A DNA stretch of 64,000 nt from Paenibacillus harenae (lineage in GTDB: Bacteria; Bacillota; Bacilli; Paenibacillales; Paenibacillaceae). The notes beneath the pieces are model-generated. The model had not been told where the DNA came from and ran no database searches. It was given only the letters and a program-made list of their open reading frames with translations. Made by a program: the position numbers and the translations under genes. Positions 17,816-26,885 of the stretch are shown here, piece after piece. The stretch's first letter is position 1; every line of letters begins with the position of its first letter. Location of the stretch: positions 868,001-932,000 of the forward strand of contig NZ_JAUSST010000002.1 in assembly GCF_030812415.1 (NCBI RefSeq), given 5' to 3'.

Positions 17816-17839
17816 GGGAGGCGGCATAAGGCGTCTCCC
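17816..17839 (+). other. Hairpin between flgG and swrD
   Basis: GGGAGGCG (17816-17823) and CGTCTCCC (17832-17839) form an 8-bp stem with one G-T pair around GCATAAGG. No T-run follows. With the hairpin ahead of flgG it brackets that gene in the transcript, which could alter its mRNA stability. Confidence 0.45.
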
Positions 17840-17860
17840 CTAGGTGTGAGGGGGTAACTG

Positions 17861-18088
17861 ATGATTACCGTAACGCGTTTGAACGGCACGAAAGTTATAA
17901 TTAATGCGCTCTTGATTGAAGTGATCGAGGAGTCGGCTGATACAGTGATCACGCTTACGACCGGCAAGAAGCTGGTCGTGAAAGAAAAGTCATCTGAGCT
18001 GATAGAGCTTAATCAGCAATTTCTTCGGACGATCGGCCTCATTGCGACAGCCCAGAAGAGTGAACAAACGGAGGGTCCTTCAGCATGA
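17861..18088 (+). CDS. swrD: FlbD/SwrD family flagellar protein
   Basis: The 75-residue protein is a small beta-rich domain (MITVTRLNGTKVIINALLIE, then TVITLTTGKKLVVKEKSSEL). It matches the FlbD family; B. subtilis SwrD (YlzI) at the same locus raises flagellar motor torque and is needed for swarming. GAGGGGG precedes ATG 17861. Its end overlaps fliL by 4 bases (ATGA). Confidence 0.9.
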   Translation: MITVTRLNGTKVIINALLIEVIEESADTVITLTTGKKLVVKEKSSELIELNQQFLRTIGLIATAQKSEQTEGPSA

Positions 18089-18546
18089 AAAAGATGATGC
18101 CATGGTTGATTACCATTTTGCTGTCCATTACGCTTATCGCCATTGTGGCTGTAATTTTGTTCAAATCGTTTTTGACCGATAGCGAGACGGAAGCAGCGAA
18201 CAAGCCAGTGGAAGTGAAGGTTCTTTCCGCTTCGGAGCGCGTAGAGGTAACTTCCGAATTGAAGGAATTCAGACGAAATCTGCTTGATCCTGAATATGTC
18301 GTTATTCTGAGCTTTGCTTTCCAACTGGACAGCAAAAAAGCAAAAGAGGACTTCGACAAAATTATGGAAATCGAAGTCCGTCCGATCATTAACCGCGCGG
18401 TTGCGGATATGACGGCGGATGAGCTCAGCGGCTCCAAGGGCGAAGACGCGTTGGAATCGAAGCTTCTGAACTTGATCAATCCAATCCTTGCCAAAGGCAA
18501 GCTTGTTAAGGTCGAGATTACCAACTTTACGATTGCAGAAATTTAA
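18085..18546 (+). CDS. fliL: Flagellar basal body-associated protein FliL
   Basis: FliL is a single-pass membrane protein that supports stator function. The 153-residue protein has an N-terminal membrane helix (about 5-27) and an extracellular stomatin-like domain (VVILSFAFQLDSKKAKEDFD, EIEVRPIINRAV). GGAGGG lies ahead of ATG 18085. It overlaps swrD by 4 bases. Confidence 0.93.
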   Translation: MKKMMPWLITILLSITLIAIVAVILFKSFLTDSETEAANKPVEVKVLSASERVEVTSELKEFRRNLLDPEYVVILSFAFQLDSKKAKEDFDKIMEIEVRPIINRAVADMTADELSGSKGEDALESKLLNLINPILAKGKLVKVEITNFTIAEI

Positions 18547-18583
18547 AAGTTAAGGCCGACATTCCTCGAAGGAGGTGAGAAAA

Positions 18584-19585
18584 TTGGTTGATGTTTTATC
18601 GCAGAACGAAATAGACGCGCTGCTCGCTGCCTTGTCCTCAGGGGAAATGGATGCCGAGGATTTGAAAAAAGAAGAGACGTCTCGAAAAGTCAGTGTTTAC
18701 AATTTCAAGCGCGCCACTCGTTTTTCGAAGGATCATATTCGGAGTTTAACTCGCATACACGAAAACTTCGCGCGATATTTGACAACCTATTTCTCAGCGC
18801 AACTTCGCACATTTGTTCAAATTAACGTCGTGCACGTAGACCAACTGCCGTATGACGAGTTTATTCGTTCGATTCCTAAAATGACGATACTGAACATTTT
18901 TGAAGCGGAGCCGCTGGAAGGGCGGATGGTGCTTGAGGTTCATCCCAATGTCGCTTACGCCATGCTGGATAGAATGTTAGGCGGCCAAGGCTCGGCGCCC
19001 TCCAAGATCAACAACTTGACTGAAATCGAAACGATGATTATGGAACGAATATTCAGCAAGACGCTGGAAAGCTTGCAGGAAGCATGGAGAACGATCATAG
19101 ACATTTCTCCTGTCATGGAAGCATTGGAGACGAATCCGCAGTTCATGCAGATTGTCTCGCCGAACGAAACGATTGCGCTTATCTCGTTCAGCACGAAGAT
19201 CGGCGATACTACGGGAATGATCAATCTATGTATTCCTCATGTCGTCATCGAACCGATTATGCAAAGACTGTCCGTCCATCATTGGTTTGTATCGCAGAAG
19301 AAAGCGCGCGCCCCAGAGGAATACGAAATGCTTGAACAAAGGGTACATAGGGCGAAGCTCCCGATCGTTGCCGAACTAGGCGAATCTTCGATATCGATTA
19401 GCGAATTTCTTGGTTTGAACATCGGCGACGTGATTACGTTAAATAAGTCGATTGAGGATGGGCTCAAAATAAAAGTTGGAGATAAGCTTAAGTTCATCGG
19501 CAGTCCGGGATCGGTTAAGGATCGGATTGCGGTACAGGTGGACGAGATTGTCAGCGAAGGAGTGGATGAAGAATATGACGAGTAA
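18584..19585 (+). CDS. fliM: Flagellar motor switch protein FliM
   Basis: FliM is the middle C-ring protein that receives CheY-P. The 333-residue protein starts MVDVLSQNEIDALLAAL, the CheY-binding peptide of the family. It continues with the CheC-like middle domain and ends with a SpoA/FliN-like domain (GDVITLNKSIEDGLKIKVGD). TTG 18584 is chosen because it sits 5 bases after GAAGGAGGTGA (18569-18578); the GTG at 18575 is part of that site. It overlaps fliY by 11 bases. Confidence 0.96.
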   Translation: MVDVLSQNEIDALLAALSSGEMDAEDLKKEETSRKVSVYNFKRATRFSKDHIRSLTRIHENFARYLTTYFSAQLRTFVQINVVHVDQLPYDEFIRSIPKMTILNIFEAEPLEGRMVLEVHPNVAYAMLDRMLGGQGSAPSKINNLTEIETMIMERIFSKTLESLQEAWRTIIDISPVMEALETNPQFMQIVSPNETIALISFSTKIGDTTGMINLCIPHVVIEPIMQRLSVHHWFVSQKKARAPEEYEMLEQRVHRAKLPIVAELGESSISISEFLGLNIGDVITLNKSIEDGLKIKVGDKLKFIGSPGSVKDRIAVQVDEIVSEGVDEEYDE

Positions 19586-20840
19586 AGACTATTTATCGCA
19601 AGAGGAGATCGATGCATTGCTTCGTCAATCCTCTAATGAGCCTGAAGCGGCGCAGTCGACCGGACAAGCTGATCAGCTGGAAGACTTCTTGTCGTCCATG
19701 GAACAGGATGCGCTTGGAGAGATCGGCAATATTACGTTCGGAAGCGCTGCAACGGCTCTTTCCACGCTTCTCGGCAAGAAGGTCGATATTACGACTCCGC
19801 AAGTCACGCTTGTTAGACGCGACGAGCTCGCGGACATTTTTCCAAAGCCGCATGTAGCCGTTAGCGTCCAATACGTAGATGGCTTCCAAGGGATCAATTC
19901 GCTTGTGATCAAAACGAAGGATGCGCAAATCATAGCGGACTTAATGTTGGGCGGAGAAGGCGACGTATCCGTCGAGGAGCTTAATGAAATCCATATTAGC
20001 GCCGTTCAAGAAGCGATGAATCAAATGATGGGCTCGTCGGCGACGTCGATGTCGACAATCTTCAACCGATTCGTCAACATATCGCCTCCGGGAATCGATA
20101 TTCTGGACGTGAATAACGGCGACGGTATGGGACATTTGCCGCCAGTCGACATTTTCATCAAAATTTCGTTCCGATTAACGATCGGGGATCTTATCGATTC
20201 GGCGATTATGCAATTGTTGCCCGTTTCGTTCGCGAAGCAAATGGTCTCAACGCTGATGGGCGGAAGTTTCGATGATGAGGTTGCTCCGGCACCGACACCT
20301 GCACCTGCTCCAGCGCCGGCGAATACGCCAGCTGCGTCTCCAGCGGCAGTCGAGCAAGCGACGGCTTATCAAGAAGTCGCAGCAGCGCAAATGTATACGA
20401 TGCCATCTGCGCCGCCTCAGCAGCCTGCTATGCCTTTCGGGGCGCCAGCAGCCGGTTACGATATGCCTATGCAGCCACCTGGACCGCATACATACGGACA
20501 CAATGCAGCTAACCGAAACGTCAATGTACAACCCGTTCAATTCGCTAATTTTGGCGGGGGATCGTTCGTTCAACCTGATTCGACAAACCTCAATTTACTT
20601 CTCGACATACCGCTTAAGGTCACTGTAGAATTAGGGAGAACCCAGAAGCAAATTAAGGATATTCTTGAGTTGTCGCAAGGCTCGATTATCGAGCTGGACA
20701 AGCTGGCCGGCGAGCCGGTCGACATCCTCGTGAATAACAAACTGATCGCCAAAGGCGAGGTTGTCGTCATCGACGAAAACTTTGGCGTTCGCGTAACAGA
20801 TATTGTAAGCCAGTGGGATCGCATTCAAAAATTACAGTAA
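19575..20840 (+). CDS. fliY: Flagellar switch phosphatase FliY (FliN-type)
   Basis: FliY is the Gram-positive C-ring protein that also dephosphorylates CheY-P. The 421-residue protein has an N-terminal SQEEIDALL peptide. Two CheC-type phosphatase signatures follow (ALGEIGNITFGSAATALS and AVQEAMNQMMGSSATSMS). A Pro/Ala/Gln-rich linker of about 100 residues precedes a C-terminal SpoA/FliN domain (DIPLKVTVELGRTQKQIKDI). ATG 19575 is preferred over ATG 19566, which abuts the ribosome site AAGGAGTGG. The long frame extending back to 19476 lies inside fliM. At 421 residues it is longer than the 378-residue B. subtilis protein, mostly through the linker. Confidence 0.95.
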   Translation: MTSKDYLSQEEIDALLRQSSNEPEAAQSTGQADQLEDFLSSMEQDALGEIGNITFGSAATALSTLLGKKVDITTPQVTLVRRDELADIFPKPHVAVSVQYVDGFQGINSLVIKTKDAQIIADLMLGGEGDVSVEELNEIHISAVQEAMNQMMGSSATSMSTIFNRFVNISPPGIDILDVNNGDGMGHLPPVDIFIKISFRLTIGDLIDSAIMQLLPVSFAKQMVSTLMGGSFDDEVAPAPTPAPAPAPANTPAASPAAVEQATAYQEVAAAQMYTMPSAPPQQPAMPFGAPAAGYDMPMQPPGPHTYGHNAANRNVNVQPVQFANFGGGSFVQPDSTNLNLLLDIPLKVTVELGRTQKQIKDILELSQGSIIELDKLAGEPVDILVNNKLIAKGEVVVIDENFGVRVTDIVSQWDRIQKLQ

Positions 20841-20861
20841 TATCCTGGGAGGAAGAAAAAG

Positions 20862-21224
20862 ATGGCAAACCGCATTCTTATCGTAGACGACGCAGCTTTT
20901 ATGCGAATGATGATTCGCGACATTTTATCGAAGAACGGCTACGAAGTCGTCGGCGAGGCACCAGACGGCGCGCAGGCGGTTGAGAAGTATAAGGAACTTA
21001 AACCTGACCTGATTACGATGGACATTACGATGCCTGAGATGGACGGCATCTCCGCATTGAAAGAAATCAAGAAGCTTGACGGCAACGCAAAAGTAATTAT
21101 GTGCTCCGCAATGGGTCAGCAAGCGATGGTTATCGATGCGATTCAAGCAGGCGCCAAAGACTTTATCGTGAAGCCTTTCCAAGCGGACCGCGTAATCGAA
21201 GCGATCAAGAAAACGCTCGGATAA
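20862..21224 (+). CDS. cheY: Chemotaxis response regulator CheY
   Basis: CheY carries the phosphoryl signal from CheA to the switch. The 120-residue single receiver domain has the acidic pair Asp9-Asp10, phosphoacceptor Asp54 (ITMDITMPEMDG), the switch residue region CSAMGQQ, and Lys in IVKPF. GGGAGG precedes ATG 20862. It sits between fliY and fliO, as in B. subtilis. Confidence 0.97.
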   Translation: MANRILIVDDAAFMRMMIRDILSKNGYEVVGEAPDGAQAVEKYKELKPDLITMDITMPEMDGISALKEIKKLDGNAKVIMCSAMGQQAMVIDAIQAGAKDFIVKPFQADRVIEAIKKTLG

Positions 21225-21234
21225 CGGTAACGCT

Positions 21235-21879
21235 ATGGCTAATTTATTCTCGCGCGTCTCGATCGCATCGGTGCTTGGGACGGCGCTCTTGCCAGGAATC
21301 GCTTCGGCAGCAGAGGAAACTGTCGATAATGCGGCTAAGGACGAGCAGATGGTGTTCTCTGGATCGGAAAGTCTTGCTGGCAGCTTTATATGGGTAATCG
21401 TTTCGCTTGCGATTGTTATCGTTCTAATCGTGCTTGTCATCAAATGGCTGTCCCAGCGCAACCGGGCTTGGGGAACGAATCGTTCGCTCCGCTCGCTTGG
21501 AGGCATAGCGCTTGGGCAAAACAATTCGGTGCAAGTCGTTGAAATTGCGGGACGGATTTACATAGTAGGCATCGGCGAAAATATTACGCTGCTCGACAAG
21601 GTTGTCGATCCAGAGGAAGCCAAAGCGATCATTGAGTCGCTGGAGCGTCAACCTGACCATACGTGGCCGCAGAACGCCTTGACGCAGCTCGTAAGCAAGC
21701 TGCGCGGCCGTAACGCGGAGACGGATAAACAACCTGCTAACGAGCAATGGAATCATTCAACATCTTTCCAAAGCATGCTCCAAAGCAAGCTTTCTCAGCA
21801 GTCGGATCGGAAGCAACAGCTAGAATCTTTACTAAACGACACTAAAACAAATGAACGGTTGATCGATGATGACAAATAA
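21235..21879 (+). CDS. fliO: Flagellar export component FliO (FliZ in Bacillus)
   Basis: FliO helps assemble the FliP ring of the export gate. The 214-residue protein has a probable signal peptide ending ASA, one membrane helix (about 47-68), and the FliO domain (RSLRSLGGIALGQNNSVQVV, then GRIYIVGIGENITLL). The ribosome site before ATG 21235 is weak. The C-terminal tail is hydrophilic. Its end overlaps fliP by 14 bases. Confidence 0.88.
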   Translation: MANLFSRVSIASVLGTALLPGIASAAEETVDNAAKDEQMVFSGSESLAGSFIWVIVSLAIVIVLIVLVIKWLSQRNRAWGTNRSLRSLGGIALGQNNSVQVVEIAGRIYIVGIGENITLLDKVVDPEEAKAIIESLERQPDHTWPQNALTQLVSKLRGRNAETDKQPANEQWNHSTSFQSMLQSKLSQQSDRKQQLESLLNDTKTNERLIDDDK

Positions 21880-22624
21880 ATGGTGGATATCGATAGTAGC
21901 TGTACAACTGCTCGCCATGCTGTTCTATACGCCTGCATTCGCGGAGCCTATTCCGGACATCTCCATTAACATCGGCGACAGCGGTTCAGAAGAGCCGGCA
22001 ACGAGCGCATTATCCATCTTGCTGCTAATTACGGTGCTTAGTATCGCTCCGGCCATCATGGTACTGATGACGAGCTTCACGCGTATCGTCATCGTACTCG
22101 GTTTCGTCAGAACATCGCTCGGCACGCAGCAAATGCCACCGAACCAAGTGCTGATCGGTCTTGCGATGTTTCTAACCTTCTTCATCATGGCGCCGACGTT
22201 CTCACAAGTAAATGAGGTAGCGCTGCAGCCGTATTTGAAAGGCGAGATTTCGCAAACCGAAGCATTCGAACAGGCTTCGCTTCCAATGAAGAAGTTCATG
22301 TTCTCCCACACGAGGGAGAAAGACTTGATGCTGTTCATGAATTATACGAAAACCGAGAAGCCGGAAACGTACGAGGACATTCCGATCACGGTACTCGTCC
22401 CCGCTTATGCGATAAGCGAGCTCAAGACGGCGTTCCAGATGGGCTTTATGATATTCATTCCTTTTCTGGTTATCGATATGATCGTCTCCAGTACCTTAAT
22501 GGCGATGGGGATGATGATGCTCCCGCCGATCATGATTTCGTTGCCCTTCAAGCTGTTGCTATTCGTACTAGTCGACGGCTGGTATTTAATCGTTAAATCG
22601 TTGTTATTAAGCTTCAGCACATGA
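21866..22624 (+). CDS. fliP: Flagellar export gate protein FliP
   Basis: FliP is the main ring subunit of the export gate. The 252-residue protein has a signal peptide (cleavage expected after FYTPAFA), the family signatures MTSFTRIVIVLGFVRTSLGT and FQMGFMIFIPFLVIDMIVSS, and four membrane helices. ATG 21866 and ATG 21869 are both possible starts; the choice changes one residue. Confidence 0.96.
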   Translation: MMTNKWWISIVAVQLLAMLFYTPAFAEPIPDISINIGDSGSEEPATSALSILLLITVLSIAPAIMVLMTSFTRIVIVLGFVRTSLGTQQMPPNQVLIGLAMFLTFFIMAPTFSQVNEVALQPYLKGEISQTEAFEQASLPMKKFMFSHTREKDLMLFMNYTKTEKPETYEDIPITVLVPAYAISELKTAFQMGFMIFIPFLVIDMIVSSTLMAMGMMMLPPIMISLPFKLLLFVLVDGWYLIVKSLLLSFST

Positions 22625-22646
22625 CAAAAGCAGGGAGGACTAGAAC

Positions 22647-22916
22647 ATGAGTGCTGACTTCATAATCGGATTGGCCGGACAAGCCGTCTATACGGTGTTG
22701 AAAGCCAGCGCCCCGATGCTCATTCTTGCTTTAGTCGTTGGCCTGATCGTCAGTATTTTTCAAGCGACAACACAGATTCAGGAGCAGACGCTTGCATTTG
22801 TGCCTAAAATTGTAGCCGTATTTTTAGCCATCATCGTTTTTGGCCCATGGATACTGAATACGGTCGTCGACTTCACTTACAATCTGCTGAATAATCTCCA
22901 TAAGTACATCGGATAG
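22647..22916 (+). CDS. fliQ: Flagellar export gate protein FliQ
   Basis: FliQ is the small two-helix export gate subunit. The 89-residue protein shows both helices and the conserved turn GLIVSIFQATTQIQEQTLAF. GGGAGGA precedes ATG 22647. It lies between fliP and fliR in the universal order. Confidence 0.96.
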   Translation: MSADFIIGLAGQAVYTVLKASAPMLILALVVGLIVSIFQATTQIQEQTLAFVPKIVAVFLAIIVFGPWILNTVVDFTYNLLNNLHKYIG

Positions 22917-22927
22917 GCTGTGAATGA

Positions 22928-23722
22928 ATGGATGCGATCGTAAAAGGGTTTCCTATTTTTTTGCTTATTTTTTGTCGGATTACAGCATTTTTCGTCGTCG
23001 CGCCTGTCTTTTCTTCTCGAGGCGTGCCGAATGCGTTCAAGATCGGGCTCGGTTTTTTCATTTCGTTCATCGTATTTCTTACTTATGGAATGGAACAGAC
23101 AATCGTGCCGAATGCCGAATACGTGCTGGCTATTCTTCGTGAAATATTGGTGGGCGTCTTGCTGGGCTTCGTTGTGTACTTGTTCTTCTCGGTTGTGAAC
23201 ATGGCAGGCTCGCTAATGGATATGCAGATCGGATTCGCGATGGCGAACGTAATCGACCCGCATACGGGGACCTCTCAGCCGTTGCTTGGCAGCTTCAAGT
23301 ATATGCTGATGATATTGATTTTCTTGATGATGAATGGTCATCATTACTTACTGCAAGGATTAATGGACAGTTATCAATGGATGCCGCTTTCGAATGAGCT
23401 GTTCGCCAGATTGATGAGCGGAAGCATAACGGACTATCTCGTCAGAGTGGTCGGCAATACTTTTTTGCTCGCGCTTCAAGTTTCGGCTCCATTAGTCGTT
23501 GCCATGCTGCTTACGGACGCGGGACTTGGCTTGCTGGCCAAGACAGCGCCGCAATATAACGTTTTCGTTATCGGCATTCCGCTTAAACTGATTGTCGGTC
23601 TGTTCCTACTCGTACTCCTCATGCCGGGGATTGCTTCTATCTTCGAGAGACTGTTCTCGATTATGTTCGAGTCGCTCGAGCAGCTATTCGGCATCGTACA
23701 AGGACCGCCCGTAGGGCGTTAG
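22928..23722 (+). CDS. fliR: Flagellar export gate protein FliR
   Basis: FliR completes the FliPQR gate. The 264-residue protein has about six membrane helices, the family stretch REILVGVLLGFVVYLFF, and DMQIGFAMANVIDPHTGTS. The start is ATG 22928. The ribosome site is weak and fliQ ends 11 bases upstream, so coupling is likely. Confidence 0.95.
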   Translation: MDAIVKGFPIFLLIFCRITAFFVVAPVFSSRGVPNAFKIGLGFFISFIVFLTYGMEQTIVPNAEYVLAILREILVGVLLGFVVYLFFSVVNMAGSLMDMQIGFAMANVIDPHTGTSQPLLGSFKYMLMILIFLMMNGHHYLLQGLMDSYQWMPLSNELFARLMSGSITDYLVRVVGNTFLLALQVSAPLVVAMLLTDAGLGLLAKTAPQYNVFVIGIPLKLIVGLFLLVLLMPGIASIFERLFSIMFESLEQLFGIVQGPPVGR

Positions 23723-23734
23723 GAGGCAGCATCG

Positions 23735-24832
23735 ATGCGTACATACCGTTTTGAGCTTGATCTGCAGATGTTCAGTCAAGAGAAGACGGAGAAGGCGACA
23801 CCGAAGAAAGTAAGTGAAGCAAGGAAAAAAGGCCAAATCGCAAGATCAAGCGATTTGCCTGGCGCACTTATTCTGCTTGTTGTATTCTCCAGTTTCATGA
23901 TGCTGGGCGGCTACTATAAGAAACATGTTCTCGGCATGTTCGGCAATCTGTTTGAAGATTGGCTGACCATGGAACTGACCGCTGAGAACGTAATGGCGTT
24001 ATTGCTTGACGTGTCGGTTCAAATGTTAATGTTCTTGCTTCCGATCTTCGCAATCGCGATGCTGATCGGAATCATCGGCAATGTTATGCAATTCGGGTTT
24101 TTACTTACCGGAGAGCCTTTGAAGATGAAGCTGGAGAAACTCAATCCGATTAACGGCTTTAAACAAATTTTCTCGATGAGAACAGTCGTTGAAGGTTTAA
24201 AGAGCATCCTGAAGCTGCTTATCATCGGCATTTTCGTATTTATGGCAATCTGGAACGATTGGGAGCGGATCTTATCGCTCACCACGATGCCAATCGAATC
24301 CATATTCAGCTACGTTGCAGGCTTGACGCTGAAGATAGGGATACAAGTCGGTGCGATGCTTGTCGTGCTTGCGTTCGCGGATTACTTCTATCAACGTTAT
24401 GAGCATGCCAAGAGTTTGAAGATGTCCAAACAAGATATTAAAGACGAGTACAAGAAGACAGAGGGAGATCCGATTATTAAAGGCCGCATCCGCGAGAAGC
24501 AGCGTCGAATGGCTTTGCAGCGAATGATGCAGGAAGTTCCGAAGGCCGATGTGGTCATTACCAACCCGACTCACTTTGCGATCGCGCTCAAATACGACGC
24601 TTCCAATATGGAGGCACCAACCATAATCGCGAAGGGGATGGATCATGTAGCACTCCGTATCAAAGAGATTGCGAAGGAAAACGGAGTCATTACGATGGAA
24701 AACAAGCCGCTTGCCAGAGCGCTTTACGAACGGGCCGAGATCGGCGACGTCATTCCGGCAGATCTGTTCCAAGCTGTGGCCGAAGTGCTGGCATATGTAT
24801 ATAAACTGAAAGGCCGAGCAAAGTCATCATAA
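23735..24832 (+). CDS. flhB: Flagellar export switch protein FlhB
   Basis: FlhB sets which substrates are exported and cleaves itself to switch from hook to filament. The 365-residue protein has the cytosolic entry SQEKTEKATPKKVSEARKKG, four membrane helices, and a C-terminal domain with the autocleavage motif NPTH (Asn277-Pro278) followed by FAIALKYD. GGAGGC precedes ATG 23735. Confidence 0.97.
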   Translation: MRTYRFELDLQMFSQEKTEKATPKKVSEARKKGQIARSSDLPGALILLVVFSSFMMLGGYYKKHVLGMFGNLFEDWLTMELTAENVMALLLDVSVQMLMFLLPIFAIAMLIGIIGNVMQFGFLLTGEPLKMKLEKLNPINGFKQIFSMRTVVEGLKSILKLLIIGIFVFMAIWNDWERILSLTTMPIESIFSYVAGLTLKIGIQVGAMLVVLAFADYFYQRYEHAKSLKMSKQDIKDEYKKTEGDPIIKGRIREKQRRMALQRMMQEVPKADVVITNPTHFAIALKYDASNMEAPTIIAKGMDHVALRIKEIAKENGVITMENKPLARALYERAEIGDVIPADLFQAVAEVLAYVYKLKGRAKSS

Positions 24833-24854
24833 TTTATAGGGAGGAGGCAGCGTC

Positions 24855-26885
24855 ATGAAAGCAAAAGATATAATCATATTACTCGGAATCATTGGGATTG
24901 TTCTCATGATGATTATCCCGATCCCGGTGCTGCTGCTAGACTTTCTCCTTATCGTCAATATATCGATAGCATTGATGATTTTACTTATTGCGATGAATAC
25001 GCGGGAAGCGCTTGATTTCTCGATCTTCCCGGCTATTTTGCTCGTAACGACGCTATTCCGCCTAGCGCTTAACGTTTCGACGACAAGAAATATATTGTCG
25101 CATGCCCATGCCGGCGAAGTTGTAGAAACGTTCGGCAGATGGGTAGGCGGAGGCGAAATAGCAGTTGGCTTTATCGTCTTCCTTATTCTTGTCGTCGTAC
25201 AGTTCATCGTTATTACGAAAGGCTCGGAGAGGGTAGCGGAAGTTGCCGCAAGGTTCACCCTCGATGCAATGCCCGGCAAGCAGATGAGCATTGATGCCGA
25301 CCTGAACGCCGGCTTGATTAATGAAACGCAAGCGAGAGAGCGCCGGTCCAAGATCGAACGCGAAGCGGACTTCTACGGTGCGATGGACGGAGCCAGTAAA
25401 TTCGTAAAAGGCGATGCGATCGCATCGATCATCATTCTACTCATTAACCTGGTCGGCGGCTTCATTATCGGAATGACTCTACGGGGCCTTAGCTTCCAGG
25501 ATGCGCTTGAGACCTTCTCGATTCTAACGATTGGCGACGGACTCGTCAGTCAAATTCCTGCACTGCTAATCTCTACGGCTGCAGGCCTAATCGTAACGAG
25601 AGCGGCCTCCGACGGCAACTTCGCCGAAGATGTGACCAATCAATTGTTCAAATATCCGAAGCTGCTCTATGTTGCGGCAGGCACACTGCTGTTGCTCGGT
25701 TTCACGCCTATCGGCGTATTCAGAACTTGGCCTTTTGCGATTCTACTTGCATTCGGGGCATGGCGAATGCAGAAAGTCATCTCGAAGCAGCAAGAACAAG
25801 CGGAGATGCTTGTCGAGGAGCAACAGATCGAGGAGGTACGCAGTCCGGAGAGCGTGATCAGCCTTCTGCAAGTGGATCCGATCGAATTCGAATTTGGTTA
25901 CGGTTTAATCCCGCTTGCCGATACGCAGCAGGGAGGCGACTTGCTTGACCGGATCATAATGATTCGCAGGCAATGCGCGCTTGAGCTTGGACTCGTCGTA
26001 CCGGTCATCCGAATACGAGACAATATCCAACTCAAGCCGAACGAATATGTCATTAAGATCAAAGGCAATACGGTTGCGCGCGGCGATCTGCTGCTTAACC
26101 ATTACTTGGCGATGAGCCCAGGTTTTGAAGACGATTCCGTCATTGGTATTGAGACTATGGAACCGGCTTTCGGTCTTCCGGCAATATGGATCGACGAGCA
26201 GATGAAGGAACGCGCCGAGCTGTCAGGCTATACGGTCGTTGATCCGCCATCGGTCGTGGCAACGCATTTGACGGAAATTATTAAGCGTCATGCGCATGAG
26301 CTGATCGGACGCCAAGAAGCGAAGCTGCTGATCGAGAATGTGAAGGAAACGTATCCAGCGCTTATCGAAGAGCTTATACCTTCGATCCTATCCATCGGCG
26401 AAATTCAGAAGGTGCTGGCGAAGCTGCTCCGCGAGAAAGTATCGATCCGCGATCTCGTCACGATCTTCGAATCGCTTGCCGATCACGGCAGTTACACGAA
26501 GGATCCGGATGTGCTGACCGAATATGTAAGACAAGCTTTGTCCCGCCAAATTACGCAACAATTCTCGCCCCAAGGCGATACGCTGCGCGTCATAACGGTA
26601 GGGCCGCAGCTTGAGAAGAAGATCGCCGAATCGGTACAACAAACCGAGCAAGGCAGCTACATTGCGCTTGATCCAATATCAACGCAGCAGATTTATCAGA
26701 AGCTTACCGAGCATGTCAATCGCCAGATTCAAACCGGGCAACAGCCCGTCGTACTCGCTTCGCCGACGATACGTATGTACTTGAGGCAAATCGTCGAGCG
26801 GACGATGCAAGACGTACCCGTGCTTTCGTACAGCGAGCTGGAGCCGAACGTTGAGGTTCAAAGTATCGGGGTGGTGAACTTATGA
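24855..26885 (+). CDS. flhA: Flagellar export gate protein FlhA
   Basis: FlhA is the nonameric export gate and the docking platform for chaperone-substrate complexes. The 676-residue protein has about eight N-terminal membrane helices and the FHIPEP-type signature region (TRNILSHAHAGEVVETFGRW, GSERVAEVAARFTLDAMPGK). A large cytosolic domain runs from about residue 330. GGAGGAGG lies ahead of ATG 24855. Its stop overlaps flhF by 4 bases. Confidence 0.97.
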   Translation: MKAKDIIILLGIIGIVLMMIIPIPVLLLDFLLIVNISIALMILLIAMNTREALDFSIFPAILLVTTLFRLALNVSTTRNILSHAHAGEVVETFGRWVGGGEIAVGFIVFLILVVVQFIVITKGSERVAEVAARFTLDAMPGKQMSIDADLNAGLINETQARERRSKIEREADFYGAMDGASKFVKGDAIASIIILLINLVGGFIIGMTLRGLSFQDALETFSILTIGDGLVSQIPALLISTAAGLIVTRAASDGNFAEDVTNQLFKYPKLLYVAAGTLLLLGFTPIGVFRTWPFAILLAFGAWRMQKVISKQQEQAEMLVEEQQIEEVRSPESVISLLQVDPIEFEFGYGLIPLADTQQGGDLLDRIIMIRRQCALELGLVVPVIRIRDNIQLKPNEYVIKIKGNTVARGDLLLNHYLAMSPGFEDDSVIGIETMEPAFGLPAIWIDEQMKERAELSGYTVVDPPSVVATHLTEIIKRHAHELIGRQEAKLLIENVKETYPALIEELIPSILSIGEIQKVLAKLLREKVSIRDLVTIFESLADHGSYTKDPDVLTEYVRQALSRQITQQFSPQGDTLRVITVGPQLEKKIAESVQQTEQGSYIALDPISTQQIYQKLTEHVNRQIQTGQQPVVLASPTIRMYLRQIVERTMQDVPVLSYSELEPNVEVQSIGVVNL

